Shown: positions 17,152 to 25,529 of the stretch, piece after piece | How positions within the stretch are numbered: the first letter of the stretch is position 1 | Layout of the letters: each line of letters begins with the position of its first letter | Assembly (NCBI GenBank): GCA_963833885.1 | Contig: CAWHZU010000014.1 | Location: 62,001-126,000 of the forward strand | Reading direction: 5' to 3' | DNA from: JASHPR01 sp963833885 | GTDB taxonomy: Bacteria; Actinomycetota; Actinomycetes; Streptosporangiales; Streptosporangiaceae | Length of the DNA: 64,000 bases | Made by a program: the position numbers and the translations under genes | Notes under the pieces: model-generated | Databases searched by the model: none | The model's input: only the letters and a program-made list of their open reading frames with translations | What the model was told of the DNA's origin: nothing

Positions 17152-17878
17152 CCGCGCGCTGATCATCCAGCTCGTCCGCGCAGCTGGCGCTGGCGACGGA
17201 CGGCTCGTGCTCGACCTCGGAGCCGGCAGTGGCGCGATCACGGCCAGGCTCGCCGAGGCCGGGGCCCGGGTCATCGCCGTGGAAAGGGACCCGCGCCTGG
17301 CGGCCCGGCTGCGGCAGCGCTTCGGCCACGACCCGAGGGTCCGCGTGGTCGAGGCTGACTTGCGCCAGGTGAAGCTGCCGCGCCGGGAGTTCCTGGTCGT
17401 GGCCAGCCCGCCGTTCTCGCTCACGACCGCACTGTGCCGTCGCCTGCTCGGCGATCCGGGGGTCAGGCTCGCCGCCGCCGAGCTGATCATTCAGGACGGC
17501 GCCGCCAGGTGGCTGGCAAGCGCGCGGCCGCGCGACGCCGAGACCGCATGGTGGACCGCCCGTTACGAGGTGCGGCTGGCCAGGACGGTCAGCTCAGCGA
17601 GCTTCACGCCGCCGCCCAGCGTGGCTGCGGCGCGGCTGTCGATCAGGCGGCGGCCAACGCCCGCCCCGGCGCAGCGGCAGCTGCGCGCGCTCCTGCGCGC
17701 CGCCTACCGCAGGCCCGGCACCAGGGCAAGCACGGCACTCGCAGACACGAGCGCGACCAACGGCAGGCGGCTGCTGATCCGGGCCGGCGTCGACCCGGCC
17801 GCGCTGGTCGAGCAGATCACCGCGGAGCAATGGCACCGCCTCGCGCTCCTGCTGTCGGTCAACAGGCCGTCCACATGA
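17096..17878 (+). CDS. Erm/KsgA-like 23S rRNA adenine N6-methyltransferase
   Basis: 260 residues. An N-terminal AGAHFLHDRALIIQLVRAAG leads into SAM motif I LVLDLGAGSGAITARLAEAG, the acidic loop AVERDPRLAARL, EADLRQVKL and the catalytic motif ASPPFSLTTALCRRLL. Most family members read N-(L/I/P)-P-(F/Y) at this last site; here the first position is Ser. FTPPPSVAAARLSIRRR is the usual C-terminal signature. Erm enzymes methylate A2058 of 23S rRNA and give MLS-type resistance; related enzymes dimethylate 16S rRNA. Start GTG 17096 is the only in-frame start nearby. See the overlapping short ORF at 17068. Confidence 0.8.
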   Translation: MSGRRPPAPNPAGAHFLHDRALIIQLVRAAGAGDGRLVLDLGAGSGAITARLAEAGARVIAVERDPRLAARLRQRFGHDPRVRVVEADLRQVKLPRREFLVVASPPFSLTTALCRRLLGDPGVRLAAAELIIQDGAARWLASARPRDAETAWWTARYEVRLARTVSSASFTPPPSVAAARLSIRRRPTPAPAQRQLRALLRAAYRRPGTRASTALADTSATNGRRLLIRAGVDPAALVEQITAEQWHRLALLLSVNRPST

Positions 17879-17926
17879 GCGAGGCGACCTAGCAGGCCAG
17901 CGCGCGTAGCTGCCACGATAGGTCGC

Positions 17927-19654
17927 ATGAGTGAGCCAATCCGCGAATCCAGCGGCACCGCGGCCTACCGTGCAGCGCGCGACCTGCTGCTGCGCCACCG
18001 GGAGGACTACGAGGCCGCCAACGCAGCGTTCGCCTGGCCGAGGCTCGACGAGTTCAACTGGGCGCTCGACTGGTTCGACGTGCTTGCCGCCGAGCACCCG
18101 GACCGCGACGCGCTGCGGGTGATCACGGCCGACAGCGACACCCGGCTGACGTACGCGCAGATGGCCGCGCGCTCGAACCAGGTCGCCAACTGGCTGCGCG
18201 ATCTCGGGGCGCGCCGCGGCGACCGGGTGCTGCTCATGCTCGGCAACATCGCGCCGCTATGGGAGGTCATCCTCGCCTCGATCAAGCTCGGCGCGGTGAT
18301 CATCCCGGCGTCCACGCTGCTCGGGCCCGAGGACCTGGCCGACCGGATCGCCCGCGGCGACGTGCGGCACGTGATCACCGAGGACGCTCATACCCCGAAG
18401 TTCGAGGGGCTCAACGGGACGTGGACCCGGGTCGTGGTCGGCGCGGCCGCACCGGGCTGGCACCACTACGACGACGCCGGGAGCGCACCGTCCGGCTTCA
18501 CTCCCGACGGCCCGACCAGAGCGACCGACCCGCTGCTGCTGTATTTCACGTCGGGCACGACCGCGCAGCCGAAGCTGGTCGAGCACACCCACGTGTCGTA
18601 CCCGGCCGGCCACCTGTCCACGATGTACTGGATCGGCCTGCAGCCCGGCGACGTGCACCTGAACATCTCCTCCCCCGGCTGGGCCAAGCACGCCTGGAGC
18701 AACGTGTTCGCGCCGTGGATCGCGGGCGCGACCTCGCTGATCCTGGGCCACGAGCGGTTCAGCGCCCAGGCGCTGTTCGATGCGCTGCCCGCCTGCGGCG
18801 TGACCTCGCTGTGCGCGCCGCCCACGGTCTGGCGGATGCTGGTGCAGGCCGACCTCGCCGGCGCGGACGTCCGCAGCCTGCGCGAGTGCGTCGGTGCCGG
18901 CGAGCCGCTGAATCCTGAGGTCATCGAGCAAGTACGCAGAGCCTGGAACGTGACGGTCCGTGATGGGTACGGCCAGACAGAGACCACGGCGCAGATCGGC
19001 AACCCGCCAGGGGCGCAGCTGCGCCTCGGCTCGATGGGCCGTCCGCTGCCCGGCTACGAGGTGGCGCTGGTCGACCCGGTGACCGGCGAGCAAGGCGAGG
19101 AGGGCGAGATCTGCCTGCCGCTCGCTCACCGCCCGCTCGGGCTGATGACCGGCTACAAGGACGACCCGCAGCGCGCCGCCGAGGCCATGCGCGACGGTTA
19201 CTACCACACCGGCGACGTCGCCTCCCGCGACGCGGACGGCTACATCACCTACGTCGGCCGGACGGACGACGTCTTCAAGGCGTCCGACTACCGGATCTCG
19301 CCGTTCGAGCTGGAGAGCGTGCTGATCGAGCACGAGGCCGTCGCCGAGGCGGCCGTGGTGCCCTCGCCGGACCCGCTCCGGCTCGCGGTCCCCAAGGCCT
19401 TCGTCATCCTGGCCGCAGGCCACGAGCCCGACGGCGACACCGCGCTCGCGATCCTCGCCTATGCCAGGGAGCGGCTGGCCCCGTACAAGCGGGTCCGGCG
19501 GCTGGAGTTCGCCGACCTGCCGAAGACGATCTCCGGAAAGATTCGCCGGGTCGAACTGCGCGAGCAGGAGGCGGGCCGTCCCGGCGACAGCCGCGGCGAC
19601 ACCGAGTTCTGGGAGGAGGACTTCCCCGGCCTGAAGGCTGGTCCCGCGGGATGA
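17927..19654 (+). CDS. Acyl-CoA synthetase (AMP-forming, ACSM-like)
   Basis: 575 residues, ANL superfamily. The P-loop is LLYFTSGTTAQPKLVEHTH (about residues 199-217), followed by motif DGYGQTETTAQIGNPPG, the hinge region YHTGDVASRDADGYITYVGR and the catalytic lysine in LPKTISGKIRRVEL. It should activate a carboxylic acid as acyl-AMP and then the CoA thioester. The overall order resembles medium-chain or aryl acyl-CoA ligases. The aconitase-X large-subunit gene starts inside its stop (ATGA), so the ligase and AcnX are translationally coupled, suggesting one catabolic route. Confidence 0.88.
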   Translation: MSEPIRESSGTAAYRAARDLLLRHREDYEAANAAFAWPRLDEFNWALDWFDVLAAEHPDRDALRVITADSDTRLTYAQMAARSNQVANWLRDLGARRGDRVLLMLGNIAPLWEVILASIKLGAVIIPASTLLGPEDLADRIARGDVRHVITEDAHTPKFEGLNGTWTRVVVGAAAPGWHHYDDAGSAPSGFTPDGPTRATDPLLLYFTSGTTAQPKLVEHTHVSYPAGHLSTMYWIGLQPGDVHLNISSPGWAKHAWSNVFAPWIAGATSLILGHERFSAQALFDALPACGVTSLCAPPTVWRMLVQADLAGADVRSLRECVGAGEPLNPEVIEQVRRAWNVTVRDGYGQTETTAQIGNPPGAQLRLGSMGRPLPGYEVALVDPVTGEQGEEGEICLPLAHRPLGLMTGYKDDPQRAAEAMRDGYYHTGDVASRDADGYITYVGRTDDVFKASDYRISPFELESVLIEHEAVAEAAVVPSPDPLRLAVPKAFVILAAGHEPDGDTALAILAYARERLAPYKRVRRLEFADLPKTISGKIRRVELREQEAGRPGDSRGDTEFWEEDFPGLKAGPAG

Positions 19655-20901
19655 TCCGGCTGAGTGACGACGAGACCGGGATGCTGGCCGGAGGCTCCGG
19701 CCCGGCGGCGGCGCTGTCGATGCGCGTGATTCTGACGGCCGCAAGGATCCAGGGCGCAGGGCGGCTGGTCCCGATCGCCTCCGCGCACGTGGATAGCTGT
19801 CTCTACCATGGGCCGTCTAGCCTCGACTTTGCTCGCGCCCTCTTGTCCGGTGGCGGCCGGGTCCGCGTGCCGACCACCCTGAACGTTGGCGGGCTGGACC
19901 GCAGCCGTCCGGACCTGTTCGCCGGGCCCGCCAGCCACGGCGAGGCGGCACGGCAGCTCATGGACAGCTATGTCGAAATGGGATGCCAGCCCACGTTTAC
20001 ATGCGCGCCCTACCAGCTGCCCGGCCGCCCTGCCCCGGGCACCGACGTGGCGTGGGCGGAGTCCAATGCGATCGTGTTCGGCAACAGCATGATCGGCCTG
20101 CGCACCGACAGGTACGGGGATCTGATCGACATCTGCGCAGCGATCACGGGCCGCGTCCCCCATGCCGGGCTGCACATCCGGGAGAACCGCGCCGCGCGGG
20201 GCCTCTTCACGGTGGAGCAGGACGCGATCCGGAGGGTGGACGCGGACCTGCTGCCTGCGCTGCTCGGCCATCACATCGGCCGCCGCACCGGAACACTGGT
20301 CCCGGCGCTGGACGGCCTGCAAACGGTGCCCATCACCGAGGACTGGGGCAAGGCCTTCGGCGCCGCGGCGGCCTCCAGCGGCGGAGTGGCCATGTTCCAC
20401 ATCCTCGGCGCCACCCCGGAAGCGCCGGACCTGGCGACGGCGACGCAGGGGAAGATCCCGGTTCTCAGCGAGCGGGTAACCGGCGCGGACCTGATCGCCG
20501 CGCACCGCCAGCTCACCACCGGAGCGCCGGATGAGCGGCTCGGCGGGGTCAGCATCGGTACCCCGCACTTGTCCGCCCAGCAGCTCCGCCGCCTCGCCGC
20601 GCAGCTCGCCGGGCGCCGGGTCAGGGTGCCCACCTACGCCACCACCAGCCGGTCCGTGATCGCGTCGGAGCCCGCGGCAGCCCAAGGGCTGGAAGCATGC
20701 GGAGTGACGATCATCCGCGACACCTGCACCTACTTCCAGCCGGACATCATGGACCCAGCCGGAGCCGTCATGACGAACTCGGCCAAGTGGGCCTACTACG
20801 CACCCGCGAAGATCGGCTGCACGGTCATCCTCGCCAGCCAGTCCGACTGCATCGAAAGCGCCGTGTACGGCGAGATCACCCTGACCGGCCGTCATGGCTG
20901 A
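19651..20901 (+). CDS. Aconitase X large (catalytic) subunit
   Basis: 416 residues of the AcnX type (formerly DUF521): LSDDETGMLAGGSGPAAALS at the start, IASAHVDSCLYHG, TTLNVGGLDRSRPD, a CQPTFTCAPYQL segment, WAESNAIVFGNSMIGLRTDR and CTYFQPDIMDP near the end. AcnX enzymes dehydrate cis-3-hydroxy-L-proline in bacteria, and phosphomevalonate in archaea. The catalytic domain binds an Fe-S cluster or metal in some members; Cys in TFTCAPY and RDTCTYF are candidates. The small subunit overlaps downstream by eight bases. The AMP-ligase fused upstream in the operon is not the usual proline-catabolism neighbour. Confidence 0.85.
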   Translation: MIRLSDDETGMLAGGSGPAAALSMRVILTAARIQGAGRLVPIASAHVDSCLYHGPSSLDFARALLSGGGRVRVPTTLNVGGLDRSRPDLFAGPASHGEAARQLMDSYVEMGCQPTFTCAPYQLPGRPAPGTDVAWAESNAIVFGNSMIGLRTDRYGDLIDICAAITGRVPHAGLHIRENRAARGLFTVEQDAIRRVDADLLPALLGHHIGRRTGTLVPALDGLQTVPITEDWGKAFGAAAASSGGVAMFHILGATPEAPDLATATQGKIPVLSERVTGADLIAAHRQLTTGAPDERLGGVSIGTPHLSAQQLRRLAAQLAGRRVRVPTYATTSRSVIASEPAAAQGLEACGVTIIRDTCTYFQPDIMDPAGAVMTNSAKWAYYAPAKIGCTVILASQSDCIESAVYGEITLTGRHG

Positions 20902-21334
20902 CGGCAGCCTGCTGATGGCCGGGGAGCTCATCCTCGGCCAGGCCACGTCCGGGCCGCTGCTCAGGTTGACCGAACCGGTCAGCTTCTGGGGAGGGGTCGA
21001 CGAGAAGACCGGCCAGATCATCGACCAGCACCATCCCCAGTTCGAGGTCTGTCTGGCAGGCACCGCTCTGCTGATGGGGGCGGCCCGCGGGTCCAGCTCC
21101 TCGAGCAGCACGCTGCTGGAATGCGTCAGGCTGGAAACCGCCCCGGCGATGCTGCTGCTTACCGAGCGCGACACCATACTGGCCGTCGGTGTAGCCGCGG
21201 CGTGGGAGATCTACGGCCGCGGGCCCTCCGTGGTCCTCCTGCCCGCACCGCCAGATGCCCGCGATGGCGAGCAAATCCGGGTGGACCAGCAGGGCCGCAT
21301 CTACAAATGCTCGGCTATTGCAACAGATGAGTGA
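20894..21334 (+). CDS. Aconitase X small (swivel) subunit
   Basis: 146 residues (DUF126 swivel domain). The signature GELILGQATSGPLLRLTEPV SFWGGVDEKTGQIID is at the N-terminus, followed by LAGTALLMGAARGSSSSSST LLE, where the Ser-rich loop is expected to face the active site, then LTERDTILAVGVAAAWEIYG. It should close over the large subunit to form the heterodimeric dehydratase. The start ATG 20894 overlaps the large-subunit stop. The run of six Ser codons in the active-site loop is notable, since family members usually show a shorter GSSS run. Confidence 0.85.
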   Translation: MADGSLLMAGELILGQATSGPLLRLTEPVSFWGGVDEKTGQIIDQHHPQFEVCLAGTALLMGAARGSSSSSSTLLECVRLETAPAMLLLTERDTILAVGVAAAWEIYGRGPSVVLLPAPPDARDGEQIRVDQQGRIYKCSAIATDE

Positions 21335-21518
21335 GTACGTGCAGGCCAGGCCGTCCCGGTGCTGGACCTGCCGGGGATAAGCCGGCCGACCGGCAGCGGC
21401 TCCGGCGCGGAGCGCCGCAGGACCGGGCCATAGCAGACCGGTCCGCTGACCGGCAATGCGCCGCGCAGGGCTGGGCCCTTATCGGGCGCCGTTGACAAGG
21501 TGGACCGCGCCAGGCACT

Positions 21519-21554
21519 CTATAACCAGATGGTTCTAAAAAAGGATGGTTATAG
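21519..21554. promoter_or_regulatory. ArsR-type operator at the ArsR start codon
   Basis: CTATAACCA (21519-21527) and TGGTTATAG (21546-21554) form a perfect nine-base inverted repeat. Inside it AACCAGATGGTT (21523-21534) is a second palindrome sharing the left arm, so three half-sites of the form AACCA/TGGTT are present. The last arm ends one base before the ArsR ATG. The TATAAC at 21520-21525 may double as a -10 box; TTGACA at 21492-21497 is further away than a standard spacer (22 bases). The layout suits autorepression. The remaining 180 bases back to 21335 show no gene. Confidence 0.6.
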
Positions 21555-21938
21555 ATGGCGGCAGACCGGCTGAGCCTCGTATTCGGGGCGCTCGCCGACC
21601 CGACGCGGCGGGCGATCTTGACCCGGCTGGCCGACGGCGAGGCGACCGTCGCCGAGCTCGCCGCGCCGTTCCGCGTGTCCCAGCCCGCCATCTCTAAGCA
21701 CCTGAAGGTCCTGGAGCAGGCGGGCCTGATCTCACGGACACGGCGGGCCACCGCGCGGCTCAGCCGCCTGGAGGCCGAACCGCTCCGGGAGGTGACCACC
21801 TGGCTGGCCCGCTACCAGCGGTTCTGGGACGAAAGCCATGAGCGGCTCGACGACCTGCTGGCGGCACTGCAAGCCAGCCAGGAACACGCTCCGGGCCATG
21901 ACCCGGCGGCAACAGTGAAGGGAAACGACGATGAGTAA
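21555..21938 (+). CDS. ArsR-family (winged-helix) transcriptional regulator
   Basis: 127 residues. The winged helix reads LVFGALADPTRRAILTRLAD, EATVAELAAPFRVSQPAISK HLKVLEQAGLISRTRRATAR, with the typical RLEAEPLREVTTWLARYQRFW DE end. It lacks the metal-binding CxC motif of arsenic sensors and matches the group found with AHSA1 proteins. It overlaps the AHSA1 gene by eight bases and should repress its own operon through the palindromes at 21519-21554. Confidence 0.9.
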   Translation: MAADRLSLVFGALADPTRRAILTRLADGEATVAELAAPFRVSQPAISKHLKVLEQAGLISRTRRATARLSRLEAEPLREVTTWLARYQRFWDESHERLDDLLAALQASQEHAPGHDPAATVKGNDDE

Positions 21939-22410
21939 GACCACGATCACCGCAGAACCGGGCATCCCGCAGATCATCGTCACTCGCGAGTTCGACGCGC
22001 CGCGCGACCTCGTGTTCCGTGCCCACACCGACCCGCGCCTGCTGGTGCAGTGGCTTGGCCCCCGGGACCTAGCCATGACCATCGACCGGTACGAGGCCCG
22101 CAACGGCGGCACCTGGCGCTACACGCAAAGCGATGCTCAGGGCAACAGCTACGGCTTCCATGGCGTCTTCCACGGCGACCCGTCACCGGATGCCATCGTG
22201 CAGACCTTCGAATTCGAAGGCGCGCCCGGTCATGTCTGCCTGCAAACCGGGACCCTAGCCGAGCGCGGCGGCAAGACGCTGGTGCGCACTGTCTCCGCCT
22301 TCCAGTCGGTGGAGGACCGCGACGCCATGGTCGCCTCGGGGATGGAGCACGGTGTCCACGATTCCGGCGAGCGCCTGGCTGAACTTCTTGCCCGGATGCA
22401 GAACAGCTGA
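21931..22410 (+). CDS. SRPBCC/AHSA1-domain protein
   Basis: 159 residues, one START-like (AHSA1) domain: IIVTREFDAPRDLVFRAHTD PRLLVQWLGPR, then GGTWRYTQSDAQGN, GVFHGDPSPDAIVQTFEFEG and SVEDRDAMVASGMEHGVHDS. The helix-grip fold binds hydrophobic ligands. ArsR-AHSA1 pairs are very common in actinobacteria, but their role is poorly known; ligand-dependent regulation of nearby genes is one idea. The gene is translationally coupled to arsR and followed by the DoxX-like gene after 34 bases. Confidence 0.88.
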   Translation: MSKTTITAEPGIPQIIVTREFDAPRDLVFRAHTDPRLLVQWLGPRDLAMTIDRYEARNGGTWRYTQSDAQGNSYGFHGVFHGDPSPDAIVQTFEFEGAPGHVCLQTGTLAERGGKTLVRTVSAFQSVEDRDAMVASGMEHGVHDSGERLAELLARMQNS

Positions 22411-22444
22411 CCTCGCTGCCAGCCATCAAGAAAGGGAGCAGATC

Positions 22445-22864
22445 ATGAACACCACAACCGTCACCGCCCGCCCCGCTGCCCGCACCGGCGGCCGCGCGAA
22501 CACGCTGCTGTGGGCAGCTCAGATCGTGCTGGCCGCGTTCTTCGCGTTCGCGGCCGTGCCCAAGCTCGCCGGGGCGCACACCGCGGTGACGATGTTCGGC
22601 CAGATCGGAGCCGGGCAGTGGCTGCGGTACCTGGTCGGAGCCGCCGAGCTCGCCGGAGCGGCCGGCCTGCTCATCCCGCGGCTGGCCGGGCTTGCCGCGG
22701 CCGGGCTCGCTGCCGACATGGCTGGCGCGTCCATCATCAACGCCGCCGTGCTGCACAGCGGCGCTGTCGCGATGACCGTCCCGCTCTGCGCCGCGTTCAC
22801 GCTCATCGCAGCAAGCCGGCGCGAGCAGATCAGGAACCTGGCCGCAGCCATCACGCGCCGCTGA
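22445..22864 (+). CDS. DoxX-like family membrane protein
   Basis: 139 residues, four membrane helices. The DoxX-like signature is FAAVPKLAGAHTAVTMFGQI GAGQWLRYLVGAAELAGAAG LLIPRLAGLAAAGLAADM. Family members are small membrane proteins of uncertain role, sometimes linked to redox or quinone functions. GGGAG before ATG 22445 supports the start. Third gene of the ArsR operon; a deleted DHFR-family relic follows 55 bases downstream. Confidence 0.85.
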   Translation: MNTTTVTARPAARTGGRANTLLWAAQIVLAAFFAFAAVPKLAGAHTAVTMFGQIGAGQWLRYLVGAAELAGAAGLLIPRLAGLAAAGLAADMAGASIINAAVLHSGAVAMTVPLCAAFTLIAASRREQIRNLAAAITRR

Positions 22865-22919
22865 CCGGCCTGGATAACCCGCCAGCCATCCGCACGGACG
22901 ACCAAGACAGGAGACAGCC

Positions 22920-23096
22920 ATGGCCAACCTCGTTCTCACCATGACCATGAGTCTCGACGGATTCTTCCTCACCGTGCACCCCGTCGCACTCGGCAGCGGC
23001 AAGCGAATATTCACCGGCAAGACCAGCCTGGAGCTGATCGACGCCAGAACCTACCGCTCAGGCGTGATACGCGCCCGCTACCGGCCAGCCCCCTAA
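22920..23096 (+). pseudogene. Internally deleted dihydrofolate-reductase-family relic
   Basis: A 58-codon frame from ATG 22920, with AGGAG seven bases upstream, reads MANLVLTMTMSLDGFF and then directly LTVHPVALGSGKRIF, ending RARYRPAP. The first part is the standard N-terminus, and the second the standard C-terminal third, of a RibD-C/DHFR-family protein, which is normally 180-190 residues long. About 120 residues between them are missing, in frame. The active-site middle is therefore lost, although translation signals remain. It is the last gene of the ArsR-AHSA1-DoxX operon. Confidence 0.75.
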
Positions 23097-23166
23097 CAGG
23101 CTCAACACAGCCTGCGGGCCGAGCGAGACAGACCCGCTGACCAGGAATTCGGACAGTTCCGGCGAT

Positions 23167-24000
23167 TCAAGATGCTCCGCTGATTCGTCGTTTGTAGGCG
23201 GAGGGGGTCTCCCCGCAGTGCCTGGCGAAGGATCGAGCGAACGCCCCGGCATCGTCGAAACCCACGGCGATTGAGACCTCTAGGACGGAACGGTCCGGCT
23301 GGGCCAGCAGGGCCATGGAACGAAGCACACGTGCGCGGAGTAGGTAAGTTCGCCACGACATGCCCAAGTGGCTGTTGAAGATGCGGCGCAGCGTTCGTTC
23401 CGAAACCCCGATCGCGCGAGTTACGTCGCTGAGCGTGACGTAGTCGAGGTGAGCATGGGTGTAGTCGGTGGCCGCGGTGACAACCGGATCGTTCGAGGCC
23501 GGCAAGTGCAACGGCTTCTCGTCATCTAGTGCTTCTGCGACCACGTGCCCAAGGGTCTGGAAGAACGAGTCTGCTTCCATCCCCGACTCGATGCGCGAAA
23601 TCGGCCATCGCACCGAGTAGAGCATCATCTCGCGAAGCAATGCGGAGACGGCGATAATCCGAACCCGGTCTCCGGCCACCGGAACGAGTCTTGGCTCAAA
23701 GAGCACCGCGACGGTCTGCACACCAGCGTTCAACGTCGTCTGATGGTGCAGGCCCGCCGGGATCCACGCGGCTTGGTGGGGTGGCAGCAGGTAGTGGCCG
23801 GCCTCCGTCTTAACTTCCACCATCCCGCGGCAGGCGTACTCGATTTCGTGCACATCGTGAAAGTGCCAGCCAGTGATTAGCTGCTCGCCGCCGTCGTACA
23901 TGAGGCTGCCCCCGGCCCAGCGACTACTTTCTCGCAGGTTCACCAAGCCAGTGGTGGCCGCTTGGACCTGATCTTTGGCCGAATCAGCAGGGACGGTCAT
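23167..24000 (-). CDS. AraC-family transcriptional regulator (cupin plus HTH)
   Basis: 277 residues. An N-terminal cupin (ITGWHFHDVHEIEYACRGMV, LLPPHQAAWIPAGLHHQTTL) is followed by a C-terminal double helix-turn-helix: YVTLSDVTRAIGVSERTLRR IFNSHLGMSWRTYLLRARV, then VLEVSIAVGFDDAGAFARSF ARHCGETPSAYKRR. The effector is unknown. It diverges from the DHFR-family gene at 24026 with only 25 bases between starts, so it probably controls that gene. Confidence 0.9.
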   Translation of the reverse strand: MTVPADSAKDQVQAATTGLVNLRESSRWAGGSLMYDGGEQLITGWHFHDVHEIEYACRGMVEVKTEAGHYLLPPHQAAWIPAGLHHQTTLNAGVQTVAVLFEPRLVPVAGDRVRIIAVSALLREMMLYSVRWPISRIESGMEADSFFQTLGHVVAEALDDEKPLHLPASNDPVVTAATDYTHAHLDYVTLSDVTRAIGVSERTLRRIFNSHLGMSWRTYLLRARVLRSMALLAQPDRSVLEVSIAVGFDDAGAFARSFARHCGETPSAYKRRISGAS

Positions 24001-24025
24001 ACCTCGGGAAGCTTACAGTCTGTTT

Positions 24026-24580
24026 ATGCCTACGTTGATCTACTCCATGTCCGTGTCGCTGGACGGCCACATCGCCGGGCCGGACGGCGCCATCGACTGG
24101 GCCGCGCCGGACGAGGAATTGATGCGGTTCCACAACGAGCAGACCCGAGAACTCACCGGCCACCTGTCTGGGCGGGGGCTCTACGAGGACATGCTGGTCT
24201 GGGAGACGGCCGAGCAGACCTGGTCGGATCCCCGGGCCCTTGAGTTCGCCCGGCTATGGAAGGCCATCCCGAAAGTGGTGTTCTCAACCAGCCTGACGAC
24301 GGTGGAAGGTAACGCCCGCCTGGCCCGAAGTGCCGTCGCTGACGAGGTCGCCGAGCTGAAGAATCAATCCGGCGCCGGCATCGTTTCCGTCGGCGGTGCC
24401 AGGCTCGCCGCCTCACTCGCCGAGAAAGACCTCATCGATGAGTACCGGCTGTTCGTCAGTCCCGTCGTGCTGGGGGGCGGCACCCCGTACTTCCCGCCAC
24501 TGCCGAAGAGACTCGACCTCGAACTCGTCGAGACGCAGACCTTCTCGCAGGTCGTCTACCTCCGGTACCGGCGGAGCTAG
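24026..24580 (+). CDS. Dihydrofolate-reductase-family protein (RibD C-terminal type)
   Basis: 184 residues: MPTLIYSMSVSLDGHIAGPD at the start, GRGLYEDMLVWET, KVVFSTSLTTVEGNARL, GAGIVSVGGARLAASLAEKD LIDEYRLFVSPVVLGGGTPY F and a typical C-terminus QVVYLRYRR. This is the complete form of the domain that is deleted at 22920-23096. Members are NADPH-dependent reductases of unknown substrate, abundant in actinomycetes. ATG 24026 is preferred over an upstream in-frame ATG at 23975 that would overlap the AraC gene. Confidence 0.88.
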   Translation: MPTLIYSMSVSLDGHIAGPDGAIDWAAPDEELMRFHNEQTRELTGHLSGRGLYEDMLVWETAEQTWSDPRALEFARLWKAIPKVVFSTSLTTVEGNARLARSAVADEVAELKNQSGAGIVSVGGARLAASLAEKDLIDEYRLFVSPVVLGGGTPYFPPLPKRLDLELVETQTFSQVVYLRYRRS

Positions 24581-24632
24581 TCCGTGGCGACTCTCGCAGC
24601 GGGCCGATTACTGGACGAACCCCGCTGCGGGG

Positions 24633-25529
24633 CTAGCTGGTCACGTCGGCGGTGGTGAAGCGAGCCCACGCGATCGAGCAGAAGATGACGATGTAGACGG
24701 CGAACGAGAGCAGGCCGTGGCCGAGTTCGGGCCACACGATCGGCACCCGCAGCAGCGAGTCGAACGACAGCCACCAGTGCGTCGGCAAGTACGGGTGGAT
24801 CACGTCGAGCTGTGACACGCTGTCGGCGACTTCGCTGGCCACCGCGATCACCAGGACCGCCGCGATCGCGCCGATCGGGTGCTCGGTGAGCGTGGAGATC
24901 GCCAGCCCGATCGCGCCGAGCGCGGCCATCGCCGCGGCCAGGTAGAGGGTCACGAACAGCAGCCGCAGCAGCCCCTCCCCCAGCGGGACCGCGTTGCCGG
25001 ACAGCAGCGTGACCGGCCCGACCGGGAACAGGATCGCGCCGACGACCACGGCGACCGCGGAAACGAGCAGGCACGCGCCCGCGCAGAAGGCCATGTTCGC
25101 GGTGAGCTTGATCCCGAGCAGCCGCGTCCGTCCGGCCGGCACCGTGAGCAGGTAGCGCAGCGTGCCCCGGTTCGCCTCGCCCGCGATCGAGTCGCCGGTC
25201 ACGATCGCGACGACGAGCGGCAGGATCAGCGTCGACTCGACCACGAGGGTGAGGAACGCCAGGAAGACGCCGTTGCCGGTGACCTGGCTGAGGAACGCCG
25301 GCCCGTTGCCGTTGCCGTTGCCGCCACCGCCGCCGCCGTTGCTGGCGCCCGAGGAGAACCTGAGCACGAGGCCGAGCAGCACCGGGACCGCGGCGAGCAC
25401 GGCCAGCAGCACGAGGTTGCGCTTGCGGCCGAAGGTCAGCCGCAGCTCGGACCGCAGCAGCCGGAGCCAGCGCGCCACCGCGGCCGGCTGTGAGAGGGCC
25501 GCCGGCGCCGCCACGTCAGCCGTTGACAT
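24633..25529 (-). CDS. ABC-2-type transporter permease
   Basis: 298 residues with six predicted membrane helices. The N-terminus reads LLRSELRLTFGRKRNLVLLA; GEANRGTLRYLLTVPAGRTR LLGIKL is the typical ABC-2 coupling segment. A Gly/Asn-rich low-complexity loop (residues about 68-82) lies after the first helix and probably faces outside. It overlaps the ATPase gene by 14 bases and is the last gene of the four-gene operon. Export of an unknown compound, or protection against it, is likely. Confidence 0.85.
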   Translation of the reverse strand: MSTADVAAPAALSQPAAVARWLRLLRSELRLTFGRKRNLVLLAVLAAVPVLLGLVLRFSSGASNGGGGGGNGNGNGPAFLSQVTGNGVFLAFLTLVVESTLILPLVVAIVTGDSIAGEANRGTLRYLLTVPAGRTRLLGIKLTANMAFCAGACLLVSAVAVVVGAILFPVGPVTLLSGNAVPLGEGLLRLLFVTLYLAAAMAALGAIGLAISTLTEHPIGAIAAVLVIAVASEVADSVSQLDVIHPYLPTHWWLSFDSLLRVPIVWPELGHGLLSFAVYIVIFCSIAWARFTTADVTS

